Origin: Pseudomonas sp. MN1F
Lineage (GTDB): Bacteria; Pseudomonadota; Gammaproteobacteria; Pseudomonadales; Pseudomonadaceae
Length of the DNA: 64,000 nucleotides
Direction: 5' to 3'
NCBI RefSeq assembly: GCF_009391885.1
Contig: NZ_VZII01000042.1
Location: 1-64,000 of the forward strand
A program made the translations under genes and the position numbers. Within the stretch, counting starts at the first letter, position 1, and the number at the start of each line of letters is the position of its first letter. The notes below the pieces were generated by a model. That model was not told the origin of the DNA, ran no database searches, and saw only the letters and a list, made by a program, of their open reading frames with translations. Shown here piece after piece: positions 52,151 through 60,177 of this stretch.

Positions 52151-53434
52151 TTGTTTCGTCTAAACGCTGTTCGCGCGAGCCATTTCCTGCCTTCGCTTTT
52201 TTTGCTGCTGGCCGGGCTTGCGGCGGCTTATGTAAGAGACCTCAGCGTCTTCTTCACATCACTGTTCAACGTCCTCCCCACCCTGGTCCTGCTGCTGGGC
52301 GGCGCCTACTGCGCCGTGTATCGCCGCCAGCGTGAGCTGTTCCTGATGGTCACGGTGTACATCGCCTATTTCCTGCTCGACACGCAGACCGATTTCTATC
52401 GTGACAACGGCCGCGTGCGCGAGGATGCGGCGGTGATCTTCCATCTGGTGTGCCTGCTGCTGCCCGCGTTGTACGGGCTGTTCGGCGCCTGGCAGGAGCG
52501 TACCCACCTGGCCCAGGATCTGCTGGCCCGCTTCGCCGTACTGTTCGCTGTCGGCAGCGTGGCCGTGGCCCTGGAGCAGAGCTTCCCGCAGGCGCTGCTG
52601 ACCTGGTTGGCGGAGATCCGCTGGCCGTCGCTGCATGGCCAGTGGATGAGCCTGATCCAGATGGTCTACCCGGTGTTCTTCGTGGTGTTTGTTCTGCTGG
52701 TCGTGCAATACCTGCGTGAGCCCCGGCCTTTGCATGCGGCGCAGCTGATCGGCCTGGTCGGCATCTTCTGGATGCTGCCCAAGACCTTCATCCTGCCCTT
52801 CACCTTGAACATCATGTGCAGCCAGGTGATGCTGATGATTGCTGCTGCGGTATCGCACGAGGCCTACCAGATGGCCTTCCGTGACGAACTCACCGGATTG
52901 CCGGGGCGCCGTGCGTTGAACGAGCGCATGCAGCGCCTGGGCCGCAACTACGTGATTGCCATGACTGACGTCGATCACTTCAAGAAATTCAACGACACCC
53001 ATGGCCACGATGTCGGTGACCAGGTGCTGCGGCTGGTCGCCAGCCGGTTGTCCAAGGTTACCGGTGGTGGCCGCGCCTATCGCTACGGTGGTGAGGAATT
53101 CGCCCTGGTGTTCGCCGGCAAGACCGCCGAAGAGTGCGTGCCGCATGTGGAAGCAGTGCGCGAGATGATCGCCAACTACACCATGCACCTGCGTGACCAG
53201 AACAGCCGCCCGCAGGACGATTCAGCCGGGCGTCAGCGCCGCAGTGGCGGCGCCAGCGGTACGGTATCGGTGACCATCAGCATCGGCGTGGCCGAGCGCC
53301 AGGTCGACCATCGCAACCCGGAAGAAGTGCTCAAGTCCGCCGACCAGGCGCTTTACAGTGCCAAGGGGGCGGGGCGCAACTGTGTCATGGTCTATGGTCA
53401 ACAATCCCAGCGCGGGGCCGTGCGTATGGCGTGA
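52151..53434 (+). CDS. Membrane diguanylate cyclase (GGEEF)
   Basis: A 427-residue protein. The first 240 residues hold about six hydrophobic membrane segments; the C-terminal GGDEF domain makes c-di-GMP from GTP. The signature is intact as RYGGEEFALVF near residues 311-321. The inhibitory RxxD site expected seven residues before RYGGEEF is TGGG here, so product inhibition at that site should be absent. A polar insert (RPQDDSAGRQRRSGGASG) splits the domain late. The start is TTG at 52151 with GGAG eight bases upstream. No sensory ligand can be named. Confidence 0.88.
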   Translation: MFRLNAVRASHFLPSLFLLLAGLAAAYVRDLSVFFTSLFNVLPTLVLLLGGAYCAVYRRQRELFLMVTVYIAYFLLDTQTDFYRDNGRVREDAAVIFHLVCLLLPALYGLFGAWQERTHLAQDLLARFAVLFAVGSVAVALEQSFPQALLTWLAEIRWPSLHGQWMSLIQMVYPVFFVVFVLLVVQYLREPRPLHAAQLIGLVGIFWMLPKTFILPFTLNIMCSQVMLMIAAAVSHEAYQMAFRDELTGLPGRRALNERMQRLGRNYVIAMTDVDHFKKFNDTHGHDVGDQVLRLVASRLSKVTGGGRAYRYGGEEFALVFAGKTAEECVPHVEAVREMIANYTMHLRDQNSRPQDDSAGRQRRSGGASGTVSVTISIGVAERQVDHRNPEEVLKSADQALYSAKGAGRNCVMVYGQQSQRGAVRMA

Positions 53435-53501
53435 CCAAAGTAGACTGTATGGTCGCGTGATGACCCTATGTCTCGCAAAAGTTGTTCGGTTACACTGGAT
53501 T

Positions 53502-53522
53502 CAACCCCGGGTTGTTTTTTTT
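53502..53522 (+). terminator. Probable terminator after the diguanylate cyclase
   Basis: CAACCC-C-GGGTTG, a short stem, is followed by eight T. It precedes the second acyl-CoA dehydrogenase by about 60 bases. Confidence 0.65.
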
Positions 53523-53579
53523 ACGAACCCCGTGCCGCGGTCCGTGTGGCCGCCCCGACCCGACCAGCGAGAGGTTGTC

Positions 53580-55358
53580 ATGGCTGACTATAAAGCGCCC
53601 CTGCGCGACATGCGCTTCGTACTGAATGAAGTCTTCAATGTGGCCGAGTTGTGGGCGCAGCTGCCCGAACTGGCCGAGGCGGTCGACGCGGACACCGCCA
53701 TGGCGGTGCTGGAAGAAGCCGGCAAGGTCACCAGCAAGCGCATCGCCCCGCTCAGCCGCGCCGCCGACGAAGAAGGCTGCCACTGGGACAACGGTGCCGT
53801 GCGCACCCCCGCCGGCTTCATCGAGGCCTACAACACCTACGCCGAAGGCGGTTGGGTGGGCGTGGGCGGTGACCCGCAATTCGGTGGTATGGGCATGCCC
53901 AAGGCGATCTCGGCCCAGGTCGAGGAAATGGTCAACGCCTCAAGCCTGTCCTTCGGCTTGTATCCGATGCTGACCGCTGGCGCCTGCCTGTCGATCAACG
54001 CCCATGCCAGTGACGCGTTGAAGGAAAAGTACCTGCCGAACATGTATGCCGGCGTCTGGGCCGGCTCCATGTGCCTGACCGAACCGCACGCCGGTACCGA
54101 CCTGGGCATCATCCGCACCAAGGCCGAGCCCCAGGCCGATGGCAGCTACAAGGTCAGCGGCACCAAGATTTTCATCACCGGCGGCGAGCATGACCTGACC
54201 GAGAACATCATTCACCTGGTGCTGGCCAAGCTGCCGGATGCACCGGCGGGGCCCAAAGGCATCTCGCTGTTCCTGGTGCCGAAGTTCCTGGTCAACGAAG
54301 ACGGTAGCCTCGGTGCGCGCAACCCGGCCACCTGTGGCTCGATCGAGCACAAGATGGGCATCCAGGCTTCGGCTACCTGCGTGATGAACTTCGACGAGGC
54401 AGTCGGCTACATCGTCGGCGAGCCGAACAAGGGCCTGGCGGCCATGTTCACCATGATGAACTACGAACGCCTGGGCGTGGGCATCCAGGGCCTGGCGTCG
54501 GCCGAGCGCTCCTACCAGAACGCTGTGGAATACGCCCGTGATCGCCTGCAAAGCCGCGCCCCGACAGGGCCGCAAGCCAAGGACAAGGCCGCCGACCCGA
54601 TCATCGTCCACCCTGATGTGCGGCGCATGCTGCTGACCATGAAGGCGCTGATCGAGGGTGGTCGTGCCTTCTCCACCTATGTGGCGATGCAGCTCGACAG
54701 CGCCAAGTACAGCGAAGACCCGGCCACGCGCAAGCGCAGCGAAGAGCTGGTGGCGCTGCTGACCCCGGTGGCCAAGGCGTTCCTCACCGACCTTGGCCTG
54801 GAGTGCACGGTGCACGGCCAGCAGGTATTCGGTGGCCACGGCTACATTCGCGAGTGGGGCCAGGAGCAGCTGGTGCGCGATGTGCGTATTACCCAGATCT
54901 ACGAAGGCACCAACGGTATCCAGGCGCTGGACCTCATGGGGCGCAAGGTGGTGGCCAGCGGCGGGGCGTACTACAAGCTGTTCTCTGACGAGATTCGCCA
55001 GTTCATTGCCAGTACTGATGGCCAGCTGGACGAGTTCACCAAGCCGCTGGGCGCCTACCTGGATCAGCTCGACGGGCTCACCGAATGGGTGCTGGAGCAG
55101 GCGAAGGGCAACCAGAATGAAATCGGTGCCGCGTCGGTCGAGTACCTGCATGCCTTTGGCTACGTCGCCTATGCCTACATGTGGGCATTGATGGCGCGTG
55201 CGGCGAAGTCGGGCGAGGGCGACGAGGCGTTCTATTCGGCCAAGCTGGGCACGGCACGGTTCTACTTCGCACGGCTGTTGCCGCGGGTGAGCTCGCTGGT
55301 GGCTTCGGTGAAGGCGGGCAGCGAGTCGTTGTACTTGCTTGATGCCGAGCAATTCTGA
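53580..55358 (+). CDS. Acyl-CoA dehydrogenase (601-residue family), second copy
   Basis: A 592-residue FAD enzyme, paralogous to the one at 47460 (same MADYKAPLRDMRF start and the same motif order). Motifs: MCLTEPHAGTDLGIIRTKAE, GTKIFITGGEHDL and the catalytic Glu442 in YEGTNGIQALDLMG. The ATG at 53580 has GAGAGG upstream. It has no PsrA-type palindrome upstream, so its control probably differs from the first copy. Substrate chain length is not readable from sequence. It ends 110 bases before the RsmY-type RNA. Confidence 0.93.
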   Translation: MADYKAPLRDMRFVLNEVFNVAELWAQLPELAEAVDADTAMAVLEEAGKVTSKRIAPLSRAADEEGCHWDNGAVRTPAGFIEAYNTYAEGGWVGVGGDPQFGGMGMPKAISAQVEEMVNASSLSFGLYPMLTAGACLSINAHASDALKEKYLPNMYAGVWAGSMCLTEPHAGTDLGIIRTKAEPQADGSYKVSGTKIFITGGEHDLTENIIHLVLAKLPDAPAGPKGISLFLVPKFLVNEDGSLGARNPATCGSIEHKMGIQASATCVMNFDEAVGYIVGEPNKGLAAMFTMMNYERLGVGIQGLASAERSYQNAVEYARDRLQSRAPTGPQAKDKAADPIIVHPDVRRMLLTMKALIEGGRAFSTYVAMQLDSAKYSEDPATRKRSEELVALLTPVAKAFLTDLGLECTVHGQQVFGGHGYIREWGQEQLVRDVRITQIYEGTNGIQALDLMGRKVVASGGAYYKLFSDEIRQFIASTDGQLDEFTKPLGAYLDQLDGLTEWVLEQAKGNQNEIGAASVEYLHAFGYVAYAYMWALMARAAKSGEGDEAFYSAKLGTARFYFARLLPRVSSLVASVKAGSESLYLLDAEQF

Positions 55359-55389
55359 TTGTGTGAAATGTTTGCCAATGACTACGTCT

Positions 55390-55407
55390 TGTAAGCCTTT
55401 TCCTACA
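55390..55407 (+). promoter_or_regulatory. GacA upstream activating sequence
   Basis: TGTAAG-CCTTTT-CCTACA matches the GacA box TGTAAG-N6-CTTACA at 11 of 12 positions. It is centred about 66 bases before the predicted RNA start, the usual place in rsmY/rsmZ promoters. A -10-like TAATCT lies at 55453-55458. Confidence 0.88.
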
Positions 55408-55464
55408 TGACGTGGTGACTTTTCGCCACTGGTGTCAGATTGGATCCACGGTTAATCTTTCTAC

Positions 55465-55590
55465 ATGGACGTTGCGCAGGAAGCGCAAAGGACAGAACAG
55501 GGACACGAAGGATTTCCTGCCAGGATGGCGGGGCGATAGGGATGTCATAGGGAAACAGTCTAGAGAACCCCGCTTCGGCGGGGTTTTCTT
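55465..55590 (+). ncRNA. rsmY: RsmY-type regulatory RNA sequestering RsmA/CsrA
   Basis: About 125 nucleotides without a coding frame. At least eight GGA motifs occur (starts 55466, 55479, 55490, 55501, 55510, 55523, 55540, 55551). Most are in AGGA or GGGA context, and one is presented in the loop of the stem TTGCGC-AGGA-AGCGCAA, the hallmark of RsmY. A GacA box lies upstream and a Rho-independent terminator (AACCCCGC TTCG GCGGGGTT) ends the RNA. Such RNAs bind RsmA/RsmE proteins and relieve their block on translation of secondary-metabolism and biofilm genes. The 5' end is estimated from the -10. In P. putida I recall rsmY lying between an acyl-CoA dehydrogenase and a LysR gene, as here. Confidence 0.92.
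55566..55590 (+). terminator. Terminator of the RsmY-type RNA
   Basis: AACCCCGC and GCGGGGTT pair around a UUCG tetraloop, followed by TTCTT. It is 15 bases from the convergent LysR stop codon and may serve both directions. Confidence 0.92.
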
Positions 55591-55604
55591 CGTCTGCGTG
55601 TTTT

Positions 55605-56528
55605 TCAGCCAAGCACATCCAGCGGCGTGGTGCCCAACTGCCGGGCGTCAGTCTCTTCTTCCAGCAGCGTGCGCAGCAGCTCCACCGACGCCTGCTGGCG
55701 CTGGGCATCACGGAACACCAGGCCGACCTTGAGCGGCACACGCGGCTCACTCAGTGGTTTCCACAGCAAACCCTGGTCATCTTCGGCGGCATCCTTGGCC
55801 CGCCCTGGCAGGATGGTCGCCAACGAGGTGTGTGCCAGGCTGTCGAGAATCCCCGCCATGTTGTTCATTTCGGCTTGCACCTGCGGGCGGCGGCCCTGTG
55901 CGGCCAGTTGCTCCTTCCAGATCTGGCGGATCTGGAATTCCTCACCCAGCATCAGCATGGGTAATTCGGCGGCCTGCTTGATGGAGACTTTCTTGAAGTC
56001 CTTCAGGGGGTGGGTAGCCGGGATGACAACCTGCAACTCGTCTTCGTACAGCAGCGAGCCATGCAGCCCTGGCTGGCGTGGTGGCAGGTAGCTGATGCCG
56101 ATGTCCAGGTTGCCATTGAGCAGGCGCCGTTCGATTTCCAGCCCCGACAGTTCATAGATTTGCACCACCAGATGCGGCTGGGCCTTGCGCACACGCTCCA
56201 GCAACTGTGGCACCAGGCTTGGCCGCACGGTCTGCAGCACGCCGATGGCCAGGGTGCGCAATGACTGGCCCTTGAAGTTGCGCATGGCCTCATGGGCTCG
56301 CTGCAGGCCATCCAGCAGCGGCAGGGCATGGTTGTACAGGGTGTGTGCAGCCAGGGTCGGCAGCAGGCGCTTGTTGCTGCGCTCGAACAGGCTGAGGTCG
56401 AGGCTGTGTTCAAGTTGGCGAATCTGCTGTGACAGTGCCGGTTGCGACAGCGACAGGCGTTCGGCGGCGCGGCCAACATGGCCTTCTTCATACACCGCGA
56501 CGAAATAACGCAGTTGGCGAAAATCCAT
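55605..56528 (-). CDS. LysR-type regulator of the extended pqq locus
   Basis: A 307-residue LysR-family regulator. The N-terminal winged helix has MDFRQLRYFVAVYEEGHVGR and RLSLSQPALSQQIRQLE; the effector domain follows (about 90-300). The N terminus is of the CatR/BenM/CbbR type. It is divergent from the aminotransferase gene at 56741 with 212 bases between, the standard place for LysR control of a neighbour. In the P. fluorescens order pqqFABCDEM..IH, this position is pqqH. The effector is unknown. Confidence 0.9.
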   Translation of the reverse strand: MDFRQLRYFVAVYEEGHVGRAAERLSLSQPALSQQIRQLEHSLDLSLFERSNKRLLPTLAAHTLYNHALPLLDGLQRAHEAMRNFKGQSLRTLAIGVLQTVRPSLVPQLLERVRKAQPHLVVQIYELSGLEIERRLLNGNLDIGISYLPPRQPGLHGSLLYEDELQVVIPATHPLKDFKKVSIKQAAELPMLMLGEEFQIRQIWKEQLAAQGRRPQVQAEMNNMAGILDSLAHTSLATILPGRAKDAAEDDQGLLWKPLSEPRVPLKVGLVFRDAQRQQASVELLRTLLEEETDARQLGTTPLDVLG

Positions 56529-56740
56529 AAGTAATACTTATCGAAAAAGCTGGGAAAACGAAATGGCCGCGAACGCTGCCGAAGCCTAGTCTATCGCCGT
56601 ATTCCAACGGGTTACAGCGATCAATCAGCTCATTGTTACCGCGTTTGAAAAACACTTTTGATAGGCAAGGCAAAATCATCCAGCGCCGGCAGCAAGACCG
56701 GACCCCTGGCCGCCCTTTACCGTGATTGGTTGGAGCCCCG

Positions 56741-58021
56741 ATGAACCTGTTCAACCTGCGCCGTTCGGCCCCTGCCGCGGTTGCCGAGCCCAAGCGTGCA
56801 CCGGTGATCGTGGCGGATGCGCCGCAGTTGTCGCGTGAACGTCTGATGCCGAGCGCCGAGCGTGCGGCGCAAGTGTTTGTGCGTGGCCAAGGCTCCTGGT
56901 TGTGGGACAACGAAGGGCATGCCTACCTGGATTTCACCCAGGGCGGCGCGGTCAACAGCCTCGGGCACAGCCCGACGGCGCTGGTCAAGGCGCTGGGCAA
57001 CCAGACCCAGGCGCTGATCAACCCGGGTGCGGGCTATCACAGCCGTGGCCTGCTGGCGCTGGTCAACCGCCTGTGCCAGAGCACTGGCAGCGACCAGGCC
57101 TACCTGCTCAACAGCGGTGCCGAGGCCTGTGAAGGGGCGATCAAGCTGGCGCGCAAGTGGGGCCAGCTGAACCGTAATGGCGCGTACCACATCATCACCG
57201 CCAGCCAGGCTTGCCATGGCCGTAGCCTGGGCGCGCTGTCGGCCTCCGACCCGCTGCCGTGCAACCGCTGCGAACCGGGCCTGCCGGGGTTCAGCAAGGT
57301 GCCGTTCAACGACCTGGCGGCGCTGCATGCCGAGGTCGATTCGCGCACCGTGGCGATCATGCTCGAGCCAATCCAGGGCCAGGCAGGCGTGATTCCGGCT
57401 ACGCGCGAGTACCTGCAGGGTGTGGAAAAGCTCTGCCGCGAACTGGGCATCCTGCTGATTCTCGACGAAGTGCAGACGGGTATCGGCCGCTGTGGGGCAT
57501 TGCTGGCAGAACAGACCTACGGTGTGCGCGCCGACATCATCACCCTCGGCAAGGGGCTGGGCGGTGGTGTGCCGCTGGCGGCCCTGCTCGCTCGCGGCAC
57601 AGCCTGCTGTGCCGAACCTGGCGAACTGGAGGGCAGCCATCACGGCAATGCGTTGATGAGTGCCGCCGGCCTAGCCGTGTTGGAAACCGTGCTGGAGCCT
57701 GGTTTCTTCGAGCAGGTGCAAGACAGCGGTCGCCATCTGCGCGATGGCTTGAGCCGCCTGGCTGGCCGCTATGGCCAGGGTGAAGTGCGTGGCCAGGGCC
57801 TGCTGTGGGCCTTGCAGTTGCAGGAAAGCCTGGCCAAGGAACTGGTCGAGGCTGCCTTGCACGAAGGTTTGCTGTTGAACGCGCCGCAGGCCGATGTCGT
57901 GCGCTTCTCGCCGGCGCTGACCGTGAGCAAGGGCAACATCGACGAAATGCTCCTGCGCCTGGCCCGGGCCTTTGCCCGCCTGCATGCGCAACAACAGGCC
58001 CGCCGCGAAATGCCGGCCTGA
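56741..58021 (+). CDS. Class III PLP aminotransferase of the pqq locus
   Basis: A 426-residue PLP aminotransferase of the acetylornithine/4-aminobutyrate fold. The cofactor lysine is in TLGKGLGGGVPLAA (Lys271), with LLILDEVQTGIGRCG and LLNSGAEACEGAIKLARKWG upstream. Usual relatives act on acetylornithine, GABA or similar omega-amines. Position next to the LysR gene and upstream of YqaE and the S9 peptidase fits pqqI of the P. fluorescens cluster; a role in PQQ synthesis itself is not shown. The ATG at 56741 has GGAG upstream. It is followed by a strong terminator. Confidence 0.88.
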   Translation: MNLFNLRRSAPAAVAEPKRAPVIVADAPQLSRERLMPSAERAAQVFVRGQGSWLWDNEGHAYLDFTQGGAVNSLGHSPTALVKALGNQTQALINPGAGYHSRGLLALVNRLCQSTGSDQAYLLNSGAEACEGAIKLARKWGQLNRNGAYHIITASQACHGRSLGALSASDPLPCNRCEPGLPGFSKVPFNDLAALHAEVDSRTVAIMLEPIQGQAGVIPATREYLQGVEKLCRELGILLILDEVQTGIGRCGALLAEQTYGVRADIITLGKGLGGGVPLAALLARGTACCAEPGELEGSHHGNALMSAAGLAVLETVLEPGFFEQVQDSGRHLRDGLSRLAGRYGQGEVRGQGLLWALQLQESLAKELVEAALHEGLLLNAPQADVVRFSPALTVSKGNIDEMLLRLARAFARLHAQQQARREMPA

Positions 58022-58058
58022 TCAAGAATTCAACGAACCGTCTGGCGTTTCTGCGCAT

Positions 58059-58099
58059 CGCCCCGTGCCTGTTTCATTTGGCCCGGGGCGTTTTTTTTT
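58059..58099 (+). terminator. Terminator of the aminotransferase gene
   Basis: CGCCCCG-TGCC and GGC-CCGGGGCG form a stem with a TGTTTCATTT loop, followed by nine T. Confidence 0.9.
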
Positions 58100-58161
58100 G
58101 CCTGTGGAACCTCTGCGATGCGTGGCTAGTCTCTGATGTAACCCCTTCAGGAGAGACCCGC

Positions 58162-58320
58162 ATGGACTTCATTCGCATCATCATCGCCATCATCCTGCCG
58201 CCGCTGGGTGTGTTTCTGCAGGTGGGGTTTGGCGGGGCGTTCTGGCTGAACATACTGCTGACCCTGCTGGGCTACATCCCAGGGATCGTGCATGCGGTCT
58301 ATATCATCGCCAAGCGCTGA
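58162..58320 (+). CDS. YqaE/Pmp3-family small membrane protein
   Basis: A 52-residue protein of the Pmp3/YqaE family, with two transmembrane helices and the signature ILPPLGVFLQVGFGGAFWLN followed by ILLTLLGYIPGIVHAVYII. Relatives affect membrane potential and salt or stress tolerance. CAGGAGAGACCC precedes the ATG at 58162; this start was chosen over the long open frame from 57805, which lies inside the aminotransferase. It lies between aminotransferase and S9 peptidase genes, as in extended pqq clusters, where a small protein (pqqJ or pqqK) has been named; equivalence is not certain. Confidence 0.92.
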   Translation: MDFIRIIIAIILPPLGVFLQVGFGGAFWLNILLTLLGYIPGIVHAVYIIAKR

Positions 58321-58325
58321 GGATG

Positions 58326-58348
58326 CTGGGGCCGCTTTGCGGCCCCAG
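58326..58348. other. Hairpin between YqaE and the S9 peptidase gene
   Basis: CTGGGGCCGC TTT GCGGCCCCAG is a perfect 10-bp stem between two convergent genes. No T-run follows on either strand, so it is a weak bidirectional 3' end or RNA stabiliser. Confidence 0.6.
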
Positions 58349-58353
58349 GGGCA

Positions 58354-60177
58354 TCAGCCCTCCAACACCCGGCAATAGAACTGCCACTCTTGCTCAAGGG
58401 CATGCGCCAGGTGCTCGGCTTTGCGGAATCCGTGCCGTTCGCCGGCATAAAAATGCCCTTCGGCCTCGATGCCATTGGCCTGCAACGCCGCCAGCATCGA
58501 ACGCGTCTGCTCAGGCACCACCACGGCGTCCAGCTCGCCCTGGAAGAAAATCACCGGCACCTTGATCCGTGAGGCATGCAACACCGGCGTGCGCTGACGG
58601 TAGCGCTTGGCATCTCGCTGCGGATCACCGATCAGCCAGTCCAGGTAATCACCTTCGAACTTGTGCGTGGCCCGGCCCAGGGCAATCGGGTCACTGACCC
58701 CGTACAGGCTGGCACCGGCGCGGAACACGTTGTGGAAAGCCAGGGCGCACAGCGTGGTGTAGCCACCGGCACTGCCGCCGCGAATGAACGCCTTGCCGGG
58801 GTCGATCAGCCCTTGCCCGGCCAGATGCTCGACGGCGGCGCAGGCATCCTGCACATCGCTTTCGCCCCAGCGCAGGTGCAGCGCCTGGCGGTATGCCCGG
58901 CCATAGCCGGTGCTGCCCCGGTAGTTCAGGTCAGCCACGGCGAAACCGCGTTGGGTCCAGTACTGGATGCGCGGGTCGAGCACCGGGTAGCAGGCCGAGG
59001 TCGGGCCGCCGTGAATAAACACCAGCAAAGGTGCAGGGCCCTTGATGCCGCTTGCTGGATAGAAAAACCCATGGGCAAGCGCACCGCCACTGTCGTAATG
59101 AATCGAATGCGGCAGGCTGATCTGCGCTGCAGGCAGCACTTCGGCGCCGCCGGCCAGCACGCTGACCTCATGGTTGGCGCGGGCAATGGCGATCACTGCT
59201 GGCGGGCTGATCGGTGAAGCTGCGACGGCATAGAGGTGTTCGGCATCCATGGCCAGGTTGCGGAACCGGGTGTAGGCGCTGGCGAAGCGCTCCATGCGGC
59301 CATTTTCATCTTGCAGGCCCAGTTGCCCGATACCACCTTCGAACCAGGTGGCCAGATAGCGTTGTGCACTTATCGGCAGCCAGGTGCTGGTGCCCAGTTG
59401 CCAAGGCGCGGCGGCATGGTCGGCGGGCTCGGCCGGCAACGCCTGCCAGTGGCCGTCGACCTCGCCCCAGGGCTGCCAGAAGCCATTGCGGTCAGATAAA
59501 CAGTACAAGCGGCCTTCGGCGTCGAAGCGCGGCTGTTGCAGTGATTCCTCTTCGGCGGCGATACAGCGCGCGGCCCCCCAGTCACCGTTGGCGTCGCGTT
59601 CGCGGCACATCAGCCGGGTAACGGTCCAAGGCTGCGCCGGGCGGTCCCATTCGACCCAGGCCAGGCGTTGGCCATCGGCGCTGACCGTTGGCGAGGCATA
59701 GAAGTCGGCACCCTCGGCGAGCACCTCGCGCTGGGTATCCTCCAGCGCCACCAGGCGATGTTCGACGCTTTCGCCATGGCGCTCTTCGACTGCCAGCACC
59801 TGGCCGTCGTGCCACTGCACATCGCCATAGCGGCAATCGGCATCGTCGGTCAGGGCGCGTGGGGCACTGCCTTCGAGGCTCTGGGTATAGACCTGCTGAT
59901 CCTGTTCGTTGACGAACAACAGCCCGTCACCGCCCAGGCAGAAGCTGCCGCCACCGTACTCGTAGACCCGGCTGCGCACACTGAAACCATCGGCTGTGAG
60001 GCACCGCGCCTGGTGGTCGCGCCACTGCCAGATACGGCAGGCACCATCGGCCGGGCGAAACTCGTTCCAGAACAGCCCCTCGGCACTGACCTTGAGTTCG
60101 GCAAAGTCAGTGCCAGCGGCAACGGCCTGGGCGGCGCTGAAGTCAGCCGCGGACGATGACACGGGAGTTGCGCTCAT
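58354..60177 (-). CDS. S9 (prolyl oligopeptidase) family peptidase of the pqq locus
   Basis: A 607-residue protein with an N-terminal beta-propeller-like part (about 30-370) and a C-terminal alpha/beta hydrolase domain (about 390-605). The nucleophile is in FIRGGSAGGYTTLCAL (near residue 465); EGGIG, then GELDAVVVPEQTRSML and GERHGF supply Asp and His. Its start overlaps pqqE's 3' end by 35 bases, so it is transcribed with the pqq genes. In P. fluorescens the equivalent is pqqM; processing of PqqA or its peptides is a reasonable inference, but the substrate is not shown. Confidence 0.9.
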   Translation of the reverse strand: MSATPVSSSAADFSAAQAVAAGTDFAELKVSAEGLFWNEFRPADGACRIWQWRDHQARCLTADGFSVRSRVYEYGGGSFCLGGDGLLFVNEQDQQVYTQSLEGSAPRALTDDADCRYGDVQWHDGQVLAVEERHGESVEHRLVALEDTQREVLAEGADFYASPTVSADGQRLAWVEWDRPAQPWTVTRLMCRERDANGDWGAARCIAAEEESLQQPRFDAEGRLYCLSDRNGFWQPWGEVDGHWQALPAEPADHAAAPWQLGTSTWLPISAQRYLATWFEGGIGQLGLQDENGRMERFASAYTRFRNLAMDAEHLYAVAASPISPPAVIAIARANHEVSVLAGGAEVLPAAQISLPHSIHYDSGGALAHGFFYPASGIKGPAPLLVFIHGGPTSACYPVLDPRIQYWTQRGFAVADLNYRGSTGYGRAYRQALHLRWGESDVQDACAAVEHLAGQGLIDPGKAFIRGGSAGGYTTLCALAFHNVFRAGASLYGVSDPIALGRATHKFEGDYLDWLIGDPQRDAKRYRQRTPVLHASRIKVPVIFFQGELDAVVVPEQTRSMLAALQANGIEAEGHFYAGERHGFRKAEHLAHALEQEWQFYCRVLEG

